Shown piece after piece: positions 8,844 to 19,471 of a stretch of 64,000 bases of DNA (the first letter of the stretch is position 1; the number at the start of each line of letters is the position of its first letter). Source of the DNA: CAVPCZ01 sp963702445 (GTDB lineage: Bacteria; Bacteroidota; Ignavibacteria; UBA10030; UBA6906); assembly GCA_963702445.1 (NCBI GenBank), contig CAVPCZ010000009.1:1-64000 (forward strand). The letters are read 5' to 3'. The translations under genes and the position numbers were made by a program. The notes under the pieces were generated by a model that ran no database searches, was not told the DNA's origin, and saw only the letters and a program-made list of their open reading frames with translations.

Positions 8844-11159
8844 ATGTCTATCGCGAAGAGAATCGGCGTTATCGTTGCGGCTGTCCTGACAGTCGTGCTT
8901 GTCGCAATGTTTGTTTTTCTGCGCCTCACGCAGGAATCCCACATGATGTCTGCGGCCAGGGAAAGCGTCCAGCGGACCAACGACCTGCTCGTGAAGTCCA
9001 TTACCTTCGCCATGGGAGGGGGGGTGACAGACGTGAAGCCCCTGATCAAGACCGTGTCGGAAGTGCCGAATCTGCGCGAATTGCGGATCATGGCATCCCG
9101 GGCGATCAACGAGGATGGAGAGAAACAGATGGACGGCATAGAGTCTTCTGTACTCCAGTCGCGACAGGCATACTTTGCAGAGGGGGACTACAATGGCGAA
9201 CCCGTCATACGGAGCGTAGGGGCAATCTTCGCGGATCAGGGTTGTATCCAATGCCACAGTGCCAAAGTGGGAGATCCACTCGCGATCGTCAGCCTCCGTT
9301 ATTCCATGAGAGAATTTGAAGCCGGGGTCAGGTCCGAGCGATGGCTGGTTGTGGCGCTGGCAATTCCCACCATTGTTCTGATATACTTCATGGTGATGTA
9401 TTTCGTGAACATCCAGATCGTGCGGGATTTGAAAACAGCGGTTGATCACCTCAAGAAGCTGGCACTGGGGAATGTCTCGCAGTCCATTGAAGTCCACAGA
9501 GAGGACGAAATCGGGCAACTCGGTACGTCGGTAAAGAATTTGCAGGAAAACCTCCTGGCCAAAGCAACCGCTGCTGCAGGCATTGCCCATGGAAATCTCA
9601 ATGTCGCCGATCCCTGTGGCATCATCGGAGGATATTCTGGGTCAGTCACTCATGGAGGCCGTGACCGCACTGCGTGGGCTTGTCAGGAAACGGTACAGCT
9701 GAGCCGGCTGGCGGTTGACGGCAAGTTGTCCATGCGCGGAAATGCGGAGAAGTTCCAGGGTGGGTACCGGGAGATCGTGGAGGGGGTGAACGGAACACTG
9801 GACGCGGTCATTGGTCCGTTGAAAGTTGCCGCGGAACACATGCACCGCATCAGCAAGGGCGAGATACCGGGAAAGATCACGGAGACGTACCGCGGGGATT
9901 TCAACACGATCAAGAACAATCTGAATACCTGCATCGATGCGGTAAACGCGCTGGTGTCGGATACGGTGATGCTGGCAGAGGCGGCGGTGCAGGGGAAACT
10001 CACCACGCGGGCGGAGGCGGGGAAGCATCACGGGGATTTCCGGAAGATCGTGGATGGTGTCAATGCAACGCTGGATTCGGTGATCAAGCCCGTACAGGAA
10101 GGGGCGGAGGTGCTGTCCGTGATGGGAACGGGAGATCTGACGGCGCGGATGGAGGGTGAGTACCACGGCGATCACCGGCTGATCAAGGAGAGCATCAACA
10201 AGGTGGGGGATTCGCTGGAGAAAGCGTTGCGGGAAGTAAGCGAGGCGGTGAGCGCGACGGCGAGCGCATCGAGCCAGATCAGTTCGAGCACGGAAGAGAT
10301 GGCGGCGGGGGCGCAGGAGCAGACCAGTCAGGCGGGTGAGGTGGCGAGTGCGGTGGAAGAGATGACCAAGACGATTCTGGAAAACGCCAGGAATGCGAGC
10401 AGTGCTGCGGAGACGGCAAAGCAGTCCCGGATAAGTGCGGAGCAGGGGGGGAAGGTGGTGGCCGAGACGGTGGAGGGAATGAAGCGGATCGCCCGGGTCG
10501 TGGAAGTGAGTGCCGGGACGGTGAAGGAGCTCGGGAAGTCGAGCGACCAGATCGGGGAGATCATCGGGGTGATCGACGACATCGCCGATCAGACGAATCT
10601 GCTGGCGCTGAATGCGGCAATTGAAGCGGCACGGGCCGGAGAACAGGGACGCGGGTTTGCGGTGGTGGCCGATGAGGTGCGGAAGCTGGCGGAGCGGACG
10701 ACCAAGGCGACCAAAGAGATCGCGGGGATGATCAAGAAGATCCAGTCCGACACGGCCGGAGCTGTGGCATCGATGGAGGAGGGGACCGCGGAGGTGGAGC
10801 AGGGGATGAAACTGGCGGATCGGGCCGGAGCGAGCCTGCAGGAGATCGTCGGGGTGAGCCAGAAGGTGACGGACATGGTGACGCAGATCGCGGCGGCGAG
10901 CGAACAGCAGTCGAGTGCCAGCGAGCAGATCTCGAAGAATGTGGAGGGGATCTCGAAGGTGACGGGAGAGACGGCACAGGGGACGCAGCAGATTGCGCGG
11001 GCGGCGGAGGATCTGAACCGCCTGACGGACAATCTGCAGCGGTTGATAGAACAGTTCACGGTGGGAGACGGATCGGTACAGAGCGGAAAGACGAAGCAGA
11101 AGGAAAGACGTTCGGGAGTTGCCGTCCGTTCCAACGGGGCCCTTGTGGCAGACCGGTAG
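8844..11159 (+). CDS. Methyl-accepting chemotaxis protein with periplasmic CxxCH haem motif
   Basis: This 771-residue receptor has a first membrane helix at about 7-27 and a periplasmic region to about 170 containing C134-I-Q-C137-H138, a c-type haem attachment motif followed by GDPLAIVSLRYSM as in Tll0287/DUF3365-like sensors. A second helix lies at about 172-195. HAMP and several HAMP-like repeats (about 195-455) follow, then an MCP signalling domain with the conserved tip IADQTNLLALNAAIEAARAG. Between about 9613 and 9687 two compensating single-base shifts replace a normal HAMP-linker stretch (in the alternative frame PVASSEDILGQSLMEAV). RBS AAGGAG precedes the ATG. It probably senses redox state, oxygen or nitric oxide through haem (inference). 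Confidence 0.9.
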   Translation: MSIAKRIGVIVAAVLTVVLVAMFVFLRLTQESHMMSAARESVQRTNDLLVKSITFAMGGGVTDVKPLIKTVSEVPNLRELRIMASRAINEDGEKQMDGIESSVLQSRQAYFAEGDYNGEPVIRSVGAIFADQGCIQCHSAKVGDPLAIVSLRYSMREFEAGVRSERWLVVALAIPTIVLIYFMVMYFVNIQIVRDLKTAVDHLKKLALGNVSQSIEVHREDEIGQLGTSVKNLQENLLAKATAAAGIAHGNLNVADPCGIIGGYSGSVTHGGRDRTAWACQETVQLSRLAVDGKLSMRGNAEKFQGGYREIVEGVNGTLDAVIGPLKVAAEHMHRISKGEIPGKITETYRGDFNTIKNNLNTCIDAVNALVSDTVMLAEAAVQGKLTTRAEAGKHHGDFRKIVDGVNATLDSVIKPVQEGAEVLSVMGTGDLTARMEGEYHGDHRLIKESINKVGDSLEKALREVSEAVSATASASSQISSSTEEMAAGAQEQTSQAGEVASAVEEMTKTILENARNASSAAETAKQSRISAEQGGKVVAETVEGMKRIARVVEVSAGTVKELGKSSDQIGEIIGVIDDIADQTNLLALNAAIEAARAGEQGRGFAVVADEVRKLAERTTKATKEIAGMIKKIQSDTAGAVASMEEGTAEVEQGMKLADRAGASLQEIVGVSQKVTDMVTQIAAASEQQSSASEQISKNVEGISKVTGETAQGTQQIARAAEDLNRLTDNLQRLIEQFTVGDGSVQSGKTKQKERRSGVAVRSNGALVADR

Positions 11160-11304
11160 ACGGGGCTGGGCCTCACGCTGAGTTCCGGCGGTGAGTGCGG
11201 GTGGTTCACCAGAGTCGATTGCAGCCGGTTTGCGTTGAGGGAGACAACACCGATATCAGCACATCGCAACCCGGAATCCGGGGGCGGGCAAGGAGAACAG
11301 CTGC

Positions 11305-13494
11305 ATGGGGGCAACGGATGGAGGTCAGGCGGCAGCCGTGATTCGCCTTCTTGTGGTGGAGGCTGACCACGCGCAGCGCCGTGAGCTTGCCGCCGCTCTT
11401 GCAGGTGAAGGATACAGCGTGGAGGTTGCGTGCGATGGGAAGGAGGGGTTTGCCTCGGCGTGCGCAAACCCACCTGATCTCGTTCTCAGCGGCGTCGAAA
11501 TGCCGGCGATGGACGGGTACGAGCTCTGCCGTCGAATTCGGGGGGATTCCCGGCTGCACAGCACCAGGGTTCTTCTGCTGACTTCTCATGCCGACATCAC
11601 CGACCTCATCAGGGGACTGGATGCCGGAGCGGACAATTACATTGCGAAACCGTACGACAGCGCAACCCTTCTGGACGCCGTGCGGCTGCTCCTCGTGCAA
11701 GGAGGAGATCATACGCAGGGAGAATCCCCCGAGGTGTTACCCGTCCGCCTGGGCACACAGGTGCTCGAGGTTCGCTGCACACGGCACCAGGTCCTCAATT
11801 TCTTTCTCAGCATGTACCGTGACGGCGTGACGCGGAACACGGAGGTCATGCGGCTGGTGGAAGAACAAACCGCCGAGCTCCGCGGGGAGATCCTGCAAAG
11901 GCGCAAAGCGGAGGAGGAAAGCCGGCATCGTGCGGCACTCCTGGACAAGGCTCATGAAGCCATCATGCTCCTGGATGTCCATGGCTGTGTCCAGTTCTGG
12001 AACCGGGGAGCGCAGCGCCTGTACGGGTGGACAGCAAATGAACTTCTGGGAAGGACCCTCGGCGGCATACTCCATGACGAGCATCATCCCGCTCCATCGG
12101 ATGCCCTGCGGATCGCGCTGGAAAAGGGAGAATGGGCCGGGGAGCTGGTTCAGCTGACCAAGGACGGAATAGAACGCAACATTCAGAGCAGCTGGACGGT
12201 GGTTCTTGACGACGACGGGATCCCGCGGGGGATTCTGACGATCAACGTCGACGTAACAGAACGGAAGAAGCTGGAAGCAAAGTTCCTCCGCACCCAGCGC
12301 CTGGAGAGCATCGGTATGCTGGCCGGAGGCATAGCACATGATCTCAACAACCTCGTGGGGCCGATCCTCATGGCTGTGGGGATCCTCAAAGAAAAAATCG
12401 CGGGGGGCAGTGAGGAACAGATGCTGCGTCTGATCGAGTCGGGCGCGCGGCGTTCCATTGATGTGGTGCAGCAGGTGCTGGCGTTCTCCCGGGGGACCTC
12501 GGGCATGAAGGTCCCTCTGCAGCCGAAACATCTTCTCCGGGAAATGCACGACATGGCGAGAGGGTCATTCCCTCCGTCCATTGACTTCAGGCTTCTCTAT
12601 CCTCCAAAGCTCTCCCTGGTTCAGGGTGATGCCACGCAGCTCCATCAGGTCATCATGAATCTGTGTGTGAATGCCCGTGATGCGATGCCCAACGGCGGAT
12701 CGATCGTCTTGCGGGCTGATGATGTGACCATTGATGAGGCGTACGCGGTCATGCTCGGCGAGGCGCGGCCGGGGAAGTACGTCCGGCTCTCGGTGAAAGA
12801 CACGGGAGTGGGGATTCCCGCACACCTGAAAGAAAAGATCTTCGATCCCTTCTTCACGACAAAGGAACCGGGAGCGGGCACGGGACTGGGTCTGTCCACG
12901 GTCCTCTCAATTGTCCGCGCACACGAGGGATTCATCCGTATGGAAAGCGAACCGGGATGCGGCACGGAATTCCAGGTGTTCCTTCCTGTTGCGGAAGGAT
13001 CGGAAGCACAGGCCCTCTCGAAGGCGGAGGCACCGATACATGGCGGGAACGGAGAGATCGTTCTGGTGGTTGACGACGAAGTTATCGTGCGGGAAATCGT
13101 CAAGTCGAGCCTTGAGGCGGTCGGGTACCAAGTCCTGACGGCAAATGACGGCATTGATGCACTTGCGCTTTTCGCCGATCGCAGCAAGGAAATCAGCGTT
13201 GTGGTCGTGGACCTCCTTATGCCGAACCTGGACGGTCCCGCCACTATCAAAACGTTGCGCAAGATGAATCCGGCTGTCTGCATCATTGCGATAAGCGGGC
13301 ATGAAGATGCGGCGAAGCATGCCTCTTCGCATCTCCCTCATTCGGTTCCGCTTCTGCGTAAACCATTTACCGCTCACAGGCTGATGGCGACCATTCACGG
13401 GATGATTCAGGCGAACCGGGTCGCGGAGGCCGGAGTGCATGAAGACCTATCGGCCTCTGCCGAATGGCCTGCCGGGGATCCCCATGCGGCCTGA
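11305..13494 (+). CDS. Hybrid histidine kinase with degenerate N-terminal receiver (REC-PAS-HisKA-HATPase-REC)
   Basis: This 729-residue protein starts at ATG 11305 with AAGGAGAA upstream. The N-terminal receiver (about 14-130) keeps the fold signature (EMPAMDGYELCRRIRGD, YIAKPYDS), but the acceptor position reads LVLSGVEMP, with G63 where Asp is expected, so it should not be phosphorylated. A PAS domain (about 210-325), HisKA with H345 in GGIAHDLNNLVG and a HATPase (NLCVNARDAM, DTGVGIP, GAGTGLGL) follow, then an intact C-terminal receiver with D636 in VVDLLMPNLDG. It stands alone between the chemoreceptor and the large sensor gene. No membrane segment is seen. Confidence 0.88.
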   Translation: MGATDGGQAAAVIRLLVVEADHAQRRELAAALAGEGYSVEVACDGKEGFASACANPPDLVLSGVEMPAMDGYELCRRIRGDSRLHSTRVLLLTSHADITDLIRGLDAGADNYIAKPYDSATLLDAVRLLLVQGGDHTQGESPEVLPVRLGTQVLEVRCTRHQVLNFFLSMYRDGVTRNTEVMRLVEEQTAELRGEILQRRKAEEESRHRAALLDKAHEAIMLLDVHGCVQFWNRGAQRLYGWTANELLGRTLGGILHDEHHPAPSDALRIALEKGEWAGELVQLTKDGIERNIQSSWTVVLDDDGIPRGILTINVDVTERKKLEAKFLRTQRLESIGMLAGGIAHDLNNLVGPILMAVGILKEKIAGGSEEQMLRLIESGARRSIDVVQQVLAFSRGTSGMKVPLQPKHLLREMHDMARGSFPPSIDFRLLYPPKLSLVQGDATQLHQVIMNLCVNARDAMPNGGSIVLRADDVTIDEAYAVMLGEARPGKYVRLSVKDTGVGIPAHLKEKIFDPFFTTKEPGAGTGLGLSTVLSIVRAHEGFIRMESEPGCGTEFQVFLPVAEGSEAQALSKAEAPIHGGNGEIVLVVDDEVIVREIVKSSLEAVGYQVLTANDGIDALALFADRSKEISVVVVDLLMPNLDGPATIKTLRKMNPAVCIIAISGHEDAAKHASSHLPHSVPLLRKPFTAHRLMATIHGMIQANRVAEAGVHEDLSASAEWPAGDPHAA

Positions 13495-13788
13495 ATCGCA
13501 GGGCACTTGGATGCTCCCCTTGATCGAAGAGGAACACACCGACCGCTTGCACGGTGCGTTTTGGCCAGATGGCTGAAGCTGACCACCAAAGAAGAGAGCC
13601 GGTAGAGTCCAGACGGTTTTCTTGACTACCAGGGATATCCTCCATCCGTTTTTCCTCCTTTTTCCTCTGTTTTGCATTTTCCGGCTGACCATTGCGCTTG
13701 GCATGGCATTAGCGGGCAAGTTCGGGAAGCGGGAGTGTGGAATACGCTCTGTTTGGCCTGTTGGAGCCTCATTCGAACACACGGACAC
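13495..13788 (+). other. 294-bp intergenic region with pyrimidine-rich tract and possible -24/-12 element
   Basis: No gene is supported. A long T/C-rich tract lies at 13646-13681 and a sigma-54-like sequence at 13699-13714. A partial resemblance to the 17-bp element (TGGCTGAAGCTGACCAC, 13570-13586, 12 of 17) lies 129 bp upstream of that sequence and may be chance. Confidence 0.4.
13699..13714 (+). promoter_or_regulatory. Possible sigma-54-type promoter before the giant sensor kinase
   Basis: TGGCATGGCATTAGCG has GG and GC separated by 10 bases as in -24/-12 promoters, with one mismatch in each half (TGGCAT for TGGCAC, TAGC for TTGC). It is 90 bp upstream of the ATG at 13789. Confidence 0.3.
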
Positions 13789-16700
13789 ATGCAAAAAGCA
13801 AAGATACTGGTGGTTGAGGACGAGCGGATTGTGGCGAGCGATCTCCGTAACCGGATCGAGCGGCTGGGCTACTGTGTCGTGGGCATGGCAAGCTCAGGCG
13901 AAGAGGCGATACAGATGGCCCTCAGCGCCCGGCCCGATCTGGTGTTGATGGATATCACCCTGCGCGGGGAGATCGACGGGGTCGAGGCTGCAGATCGGAT
14001 TCGCAGATTGTGTGAAGTGCCGGTGGTGTATGTGACTGCTCATTCGGATGAGCATACTCTTCACAGGGCAAAAATCACGGAGCCCTTCGGGTATGTGTTG
14101 AAACCGTTTGAGGAGCGCGAGCTTCACACGACGATAGAGATGGCGCTCTACAAGGCCAGCACGGATCGCCGTCTCCGGGAAAATGAGCGGTGGCTGGCGA
14201 CAACCATGAGCACGATCGCAGATGCGGTGATCACCACCGACCGGGACGGGAAAATCCGTCTCATGAACGCGGTCGCCGAGGAGTTTACCGGGTGGACTCA
14301 GGCCGAGGCATTGGGGAAGGATGTAACGGATATCTGTGTGTTCCGGGAAGCCGAGACCGGGGCAACAGGTGCGGATGTCGCCCGGTCAGGCGTTATCATG
14401 GGCCGTCACGGCCGCACGACCGCGGTGAAACACCTGCTGACTCCGATCAAGGGAGCTCAACGGGGGAGAAGCCGGCAATGTGTTTGTGTTCCGGGATATG
14501 ACCGGAACGCGAACAGGTGCTATCGGTATTTGACAGCATAACCGAAGCGATCTATGTCTCCGACCTCCAGAACTATCAGATTCTGTACGCCAATTCGCAT
14601 CTGCAGAACCTGGCGGGAAAACAGCTCACGGGCGGCCTCTGCTACAAAGAACTGCACGGTCTGGATCGTCCCTGTTCCTTCTGCACAAATGATCTCATCA
14701 AGAAGCTTGCCGGGCAGCCGTACCGCTGGGAGCACCACAACGCCGTGCTGGGCAAGGATTTCCTGCTGACGGACAAGATCATCAGGTGGGCGGACGGACG
14801 CGATGTGCGTTTTGAACTCGCAATGGATATCACCGAGCATAAGAAGGCGGAGCGTATTCAGGCCGCAATCAACCGGATCGCGACATTGACGCAGGAATCA
14901 CGCGATCTGGATGAGCTGTACAAGTCCGTCCATGACGTCATCAGGAGTCTGATGCCGGCGGAGAATTTCTACATCGCCATGTACGACGCTCAGCGCGACG
15001 CGGTGAGTTTCCCCTATTTCGTTGACGAATACGACAAGGTGGCGCCGGAGACGCAGAATGTCGGCCGGGGGCTTACCGCCTATGTCATTCACAAGGGCAC
15101 TTCTCTGCTTGCGTCCCCGGAGGTGTTCCAGCGGATGGTCCATGCGGGTGAAGTGGAAGCGGTCGGGGCCCCGTCGCTGGACTGGCTGGGGGTACCGCTG
15201 ATCATCAACGGCAGGACCATCGGAGCGATGGTGGTGCAAACGTACAGCGAAGGGATCCGCTACACGGTTCGTGAGGAACAGGTGCTGCAGTTTATCTCCT
15301 CGCAGGTGGCGATGAGTATCGAGAGGAAACGTGCAGACGAGGAGATGCGTGTGCTCAACGACCGTCTGCGCACGGTTGTCGAAACAGTCGGTGAGGGTAT
15401 TACGCTCAGCGACGCGGCCGGTCATTTTCTCATTTTCAACTCCAGAATGGAAGCCATTACCGGATATTCACGGAAAGAGGCAAATGCCAGCATCGACTTT
15501 TCCGGGCTTCTCTATCCGGGCAAAGAGGCGCATCAGGATGCGCTGGACGGGCTGAAGGAGCTCCTGGAAACCGGATTCTCCCGTGACGTGGAAACGGCCG
15601 TGGTCACGAAGGATGGACGCCGGAAGACCCTTCTCGTGTCTTCGACCGTGGTTCCCTTCGAATCCGGCAATCTCTTCCTGAGCGCGTATCGTGACATCAC
15701 GGATCGAAAGCAGGTCGAAGAGGCACTCAAGGAGCAGAGCACATTCCAGCAACTGATGATCGACGCAATTCCCATTCCCGTGTATTTCAAAGCAGCGGAA
15801 GGGCACTATCTTGGCTGCAACAAAGCGTTCGAAGAATTCACCGGCTGGACGAGAGATCGTCTGGTGGGAAAAAGAGCCGCCAACCTGTTCGGCCCCGAGT
15901 GCTCCGAGGTGTTTGCCTCGCTTGAGGCGCTGGTCTTCAGCAAACACAAGACACATGTCCAGGAAGTCACAGCACGCGATGGACAGGGCCATCTCCACAT
16001 TATGCAGTTCCATGTCGCCCCGTTCGAACGGTCCAGCGGTCCCGTGGCCGGATTGGTGGGGGCGCTGCTGGATATCACCGAAATAAAGACCACGGAGGAG
16101 CAGCTCCGCAAGCTTTCCCGCGCCATGGAACAGAGTCCGGTGTCCATTGTCATCACGGATCTTCACGGCATGATTGAATATGTCAATCCGCGCTTTGAGC
16201 AGGTCAGCGGGTACAGTTTTGCGGAGTCGGTCGGGCGGAATACGCGCGTGTTGAAGTCCGGATCTGATGCCCCCGGATGTCTACAAGGCAATGTGGGAAA
16301 CGCTGGAGCGCGGTGGGGAATGGCGGGGAGAATTCTGCAACCGGAAGAAGAACGGCGATCTGTACTGGGAGTATGCCTCCATTTCTCCGATCCGGAACAC
16401 GGCGGGTGAAACGACGCACTATGTGGCGGTGAAGGAAGACATCACCGAGCGGAAGCACATCGAAGAAGAAGTGATCCGCCTGGCGCACGTGACGCGGTCC
16501 ATCGGGGAGTTTGTGGTCATTACCGATCGCCGCGGGCGTGTCACGTATGCGAACAGGGCGATGCTGGACCGTTTTGGATACACGCTGGAGGAGCTGGCCG
16601 GCAGGCCCGCCGGCACGCTGGTCGCGTCGTCGGTCGTGCCGGATCATCTGCGCGGGCTCCTCCGCGGCACATTGCGCGGCGGATGGAGCGGCGACCTTGT

Positions 16701-18923
16701 CGGTCTCCCGAAAGCAGGGGCCGGAGTTCTGGATGTCGCTGACGACATCGCTGCTCACACGCGAGGGGCAGGTGCACGGCGTGGTGATCGTCTCGCGTGA
16801 TATTTCCGAACGAAAGGAAGCGGAGGAGCAGCTCAGGAAATCGGAGATAGAGTTCCGGTCGGTGTGGGAAAACTCGCGCGACGGCATGCGTCTCACCGAC
16901 GCGCACGGCGTGATCCTGAAAGTCAACGAGGCATTCTGCCAGCTGGTGGGGAAGACCCGCCAGGAACTCGAACATCGAACCATGGATGCGGTCTACAGGG
17001 ATGTCCATCCCGGACGCATCCTCGAGCAGTATCGCCAGCGTTTTGCCCGCCGGCAGGTGGAACCGTTCTTTGAGAAAGAGAGCCATCTCTGGAACGACCG
17101 CCGCGTGTGGTTCGCAGTGTCCAATGCGATTCTGGAAAACGAAGGGCAGGAACCGTTGTTGTTGAGCCTGTTCCGGGACATTACCGAGCGGAAGAAGGTT
17201 GAAGAGGCGCTGGCCATCCACACCGAGGAGCTCCTCGAAGCCAAATCGAAGGCCGAGGAGCAGGCGCGCATGCTGGAAATCCAGGCGGTGGAACTGCGTC
17301 AGGCCAAGGAAGAAGCCCTCCAGGCATCCCGGTTCAAATCGGAATTCGTGGCCAATATGAGTCATGAAATCCGCACACCGATGAACGGGGTGATCGGTAT
17401 GACCGGTCTGCTCATGGACACGTCTCTCACGCCCGAACAGCGGGAGTGTGCGGAGATCATCAGGACCTCGGGCGACGCGCTGCTGACGATCATCAACGAC
17501 ATTCTGGATTTTTCCAAGATCGAAGCGGGCAAGCTTTCGCTGGAAGAGATCGACTTCGATCTCCGTTCCACGGTTGAAGAAGCGGTGGATCTTCTTGCGC
17601 CGAAGGCGCACGCAAAGAACCTGGAGCTTTCATGCGCCCTGTATCACGGCGTTCCCACGGCCCTGCACGGCGATCCCGGCCGGCTCCGCCAGGTGCTGGT
17701 GAATCTGTTGAGCAATGCCGTCAAGTTCACGGACTCCGGAGAGGTGGCGATACGCGTACATCACAGCCGAAGAGTCGGGAGACGTGGTGATGTTGCGTTT
17801 TGAGGTTGCCGACACCGGTATCGGCATTCCGGGGGAGGCCCGGGACCGGCTCTTTCAGGCGTTTTCGCAGGCCGACGGATCGACGACGCGCAAATACGGA
17901 GGCACGGGCCTCGGTCTCAGGATATCGAAGCAGCTGGCAGAACTCATGGGAGGCTCGATCGGGGTGGAGAGTGAGCCGGGCAAAGGGAGCGAATTCTGGT
18001 TCACGGCACGTTTTCGAAAAAGAGTCCCGGCCTTCCTTGATGCACCCCTCAAGGTGAATCCGGGTATCCAGGAAAAGAGTTCCCCGGAACAGGGGTCAAC
18101 AGCGCAGGCAGGCGTGCAGGCTGTGACCCCGGGGGGGCGCATGCTGCGCGTTCTTGTGGCTGAAGACAACGTGGTCAATCAGAAGGTCGCGCTCCGGATG
18201 TTGACGCGCATCGGTTGCCGCGTCGATGTCGTCGCCAACGGCCAGGAAGCCGTCGATGCGCTACAACGTGTCCCTTACGATATCGTGTTTATGGATTGTA
18301 ACATGCCGGAACTGGACGGTTTTGCTGCCACAGCGGCCATCCGGTCTTCGGAAGGGAATAACCACCATACGGTAATCATAGCCATGACTGCAAACGCACT
18401 AAAAGGCGACCGGGAAAAATGCCTTTCTTCCGGCATGGACGACTACATCTCCAAACCGGTCTCGCAAAAAGAACTTGCCGGGGTTGTCGGCCGGTGGTCG
18501 GCGACGCCGTCGCCCGCCGCACAGCCCGTGCCGGAAAAGAACCCGGCTGTTGAAGAGATGCCGGCAATTGACGCGTCCAGGCTCGATGAGCTTGCGGAAC
18601 TCGGGGATGAGGAGGATCCTCACTGGCTGACGACGATTCTTCAGAGATTTGAGGAGGATGCTTCCTCGCGTGTCGTGAAGCTGGTGGTGGCTGCGGAGAC
18701 GGGCAATGCGAAAGACCTGGAACAGGTGGCGCACGCGCTGAAGGGAAGTTGTGGCAACGTGGGGGCAACGACCATGGCAGCGATCGCCCACCAGCTGCAG
18801 ATTCTGGCCAGGAGCGGTACGGTGGACGGAGCCGGCGACTTGATTGCGGCGCTGGAAAGGGAGTTCGCCCGCGTGAAGGCGGATCTGGGAGCATATGCCA
18901 CCGAACGCGAGCAGGCGCAATGA
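13789..18923 (+). CDS. Giant hybrid sensor kinase REC-PAS(n)-GAF-PAS(n)-HisKA-HATPase-REC-Hpt (five frameshifts)
   Basis: About 1,700 residues are encoded once five single-base shifts (near 14455, 14505, 16260, 16720 and 17752, all the same direction) are bridged; domain continuity across each is good. The order is: receiver (MDITLRGEIDG), two PAS, GAF (about 14860-15320), five PAS to about 17190, coiled coil, HisKA (NMSHEIRTPMNG, about 17355), HATPase (NLLSNAVKFTD, GGTGLGLRIS), receiver (VFMDCNMPELDG) and Hpt (HALKGSCGNVGA). It starts at ATG 13789 and overlaps the next receiver gene by ATGA, which suggests direct phosphotransfer from the Hpt domain. No membrane helix is visible. The breaks look like sequence errors, but decay cannot be excluded. 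Confidence 0.8.
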
Positions 18924-19450
18924 AGGTCCTGATTGCGGAAGATGATGCCGTGTCCAGTCTCGTGCTGGCCGCACGCATCCGGAAGATGGGCCATGAAGTT
19001 CTCGTCACAGAGGACGGGCAGCAGGCATGGGAGGTGTTCCAGCGTGAACGCCCCCGGCTTGTTATTACGGATCTGATGATGCCTGAAGTCAACGGACTGG
19101 AGCTGTGCCGGCGCATACGCGGTGATGAAGGAAAGGCCTATACCTATGTCATACTGCTCACGGCATTGAGTGGAAAGTCGACATTCTTCGAGGGTATGGA
19201 GGCGGGTGCCGACGACTTTGTGACGAAGCCGCTTGATACCGACGGGTTGCAGGCACGTTTGCGTGTCGCGGAGCGTACGATCAACCTGCAGCGCGAGGTG
19301 ACGCAGCTGCAGGGACTGCTGCCCATCTGTGCATATTGTAAAAACATCCGTGACGACCGCAACGAATGGCAGCCGCTGGAGCGGTTCGTCGGACAGAAAA
19401 CGGAAACGTCGTTTTCGCACACCCTCTGTCCGGAGTGCGGCACAAAGTAA
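18920..19450 (+). CDS. Response regulator with CxxC-X29-CxxC tail
   Basis: This 176-residue protein starts at ATG 18920, overlapping the stop of the giant kinase. The receiver occupies residues 1-118, with D51 in VITDLMMPEVNG and the DDFVTKPLD loop. A short helix (VAERTINLQREVTQLQG) leads to LLPICAYCKNIRDD (C137, C140) and TLCPECGTK (C170, C173). The four Cys have the same spacing as in the receivers and membrane sensor at 22853 and 1538. The tail looks like a small metal-binding output or interaction module of unknown function. It is the likely phosphorylation target of the upstream Hpt domain. Confidence 0.85.
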   Translation: MKVLIAEDDAVSSLVLAARIRKMGHEVLVTEDGQQAWEVFQRERPRLVITDLMMPEVNGLELCRRIRGDEGKAYTYVILLTALSGKSTFFEGMEAGADDFVTKPLDTDGLQARLRVAERTINLQREVTQLQGLLPICAYCKNIRDDRNEWQPLERFVGQKTETSFSHTLCPECGTK

Positions 19451-19471
19451 AGAGATCTCACAGGAGGCAGT

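Noticed and set aside
11172..11195. Inverted repeat after the chemoreceptor gene (CTCACGC / GCGGTGAG)
   Set aside because: Short, bulged and without a T-run; not good enough to call a terminator.
13789..18923. Reading the giant sensor as four or five separate genes
   Set aside because: The breaks fall inside PAS, PAS-linker and HATPase domains, lack start signals, and domain sequence continues directly in the next frame.
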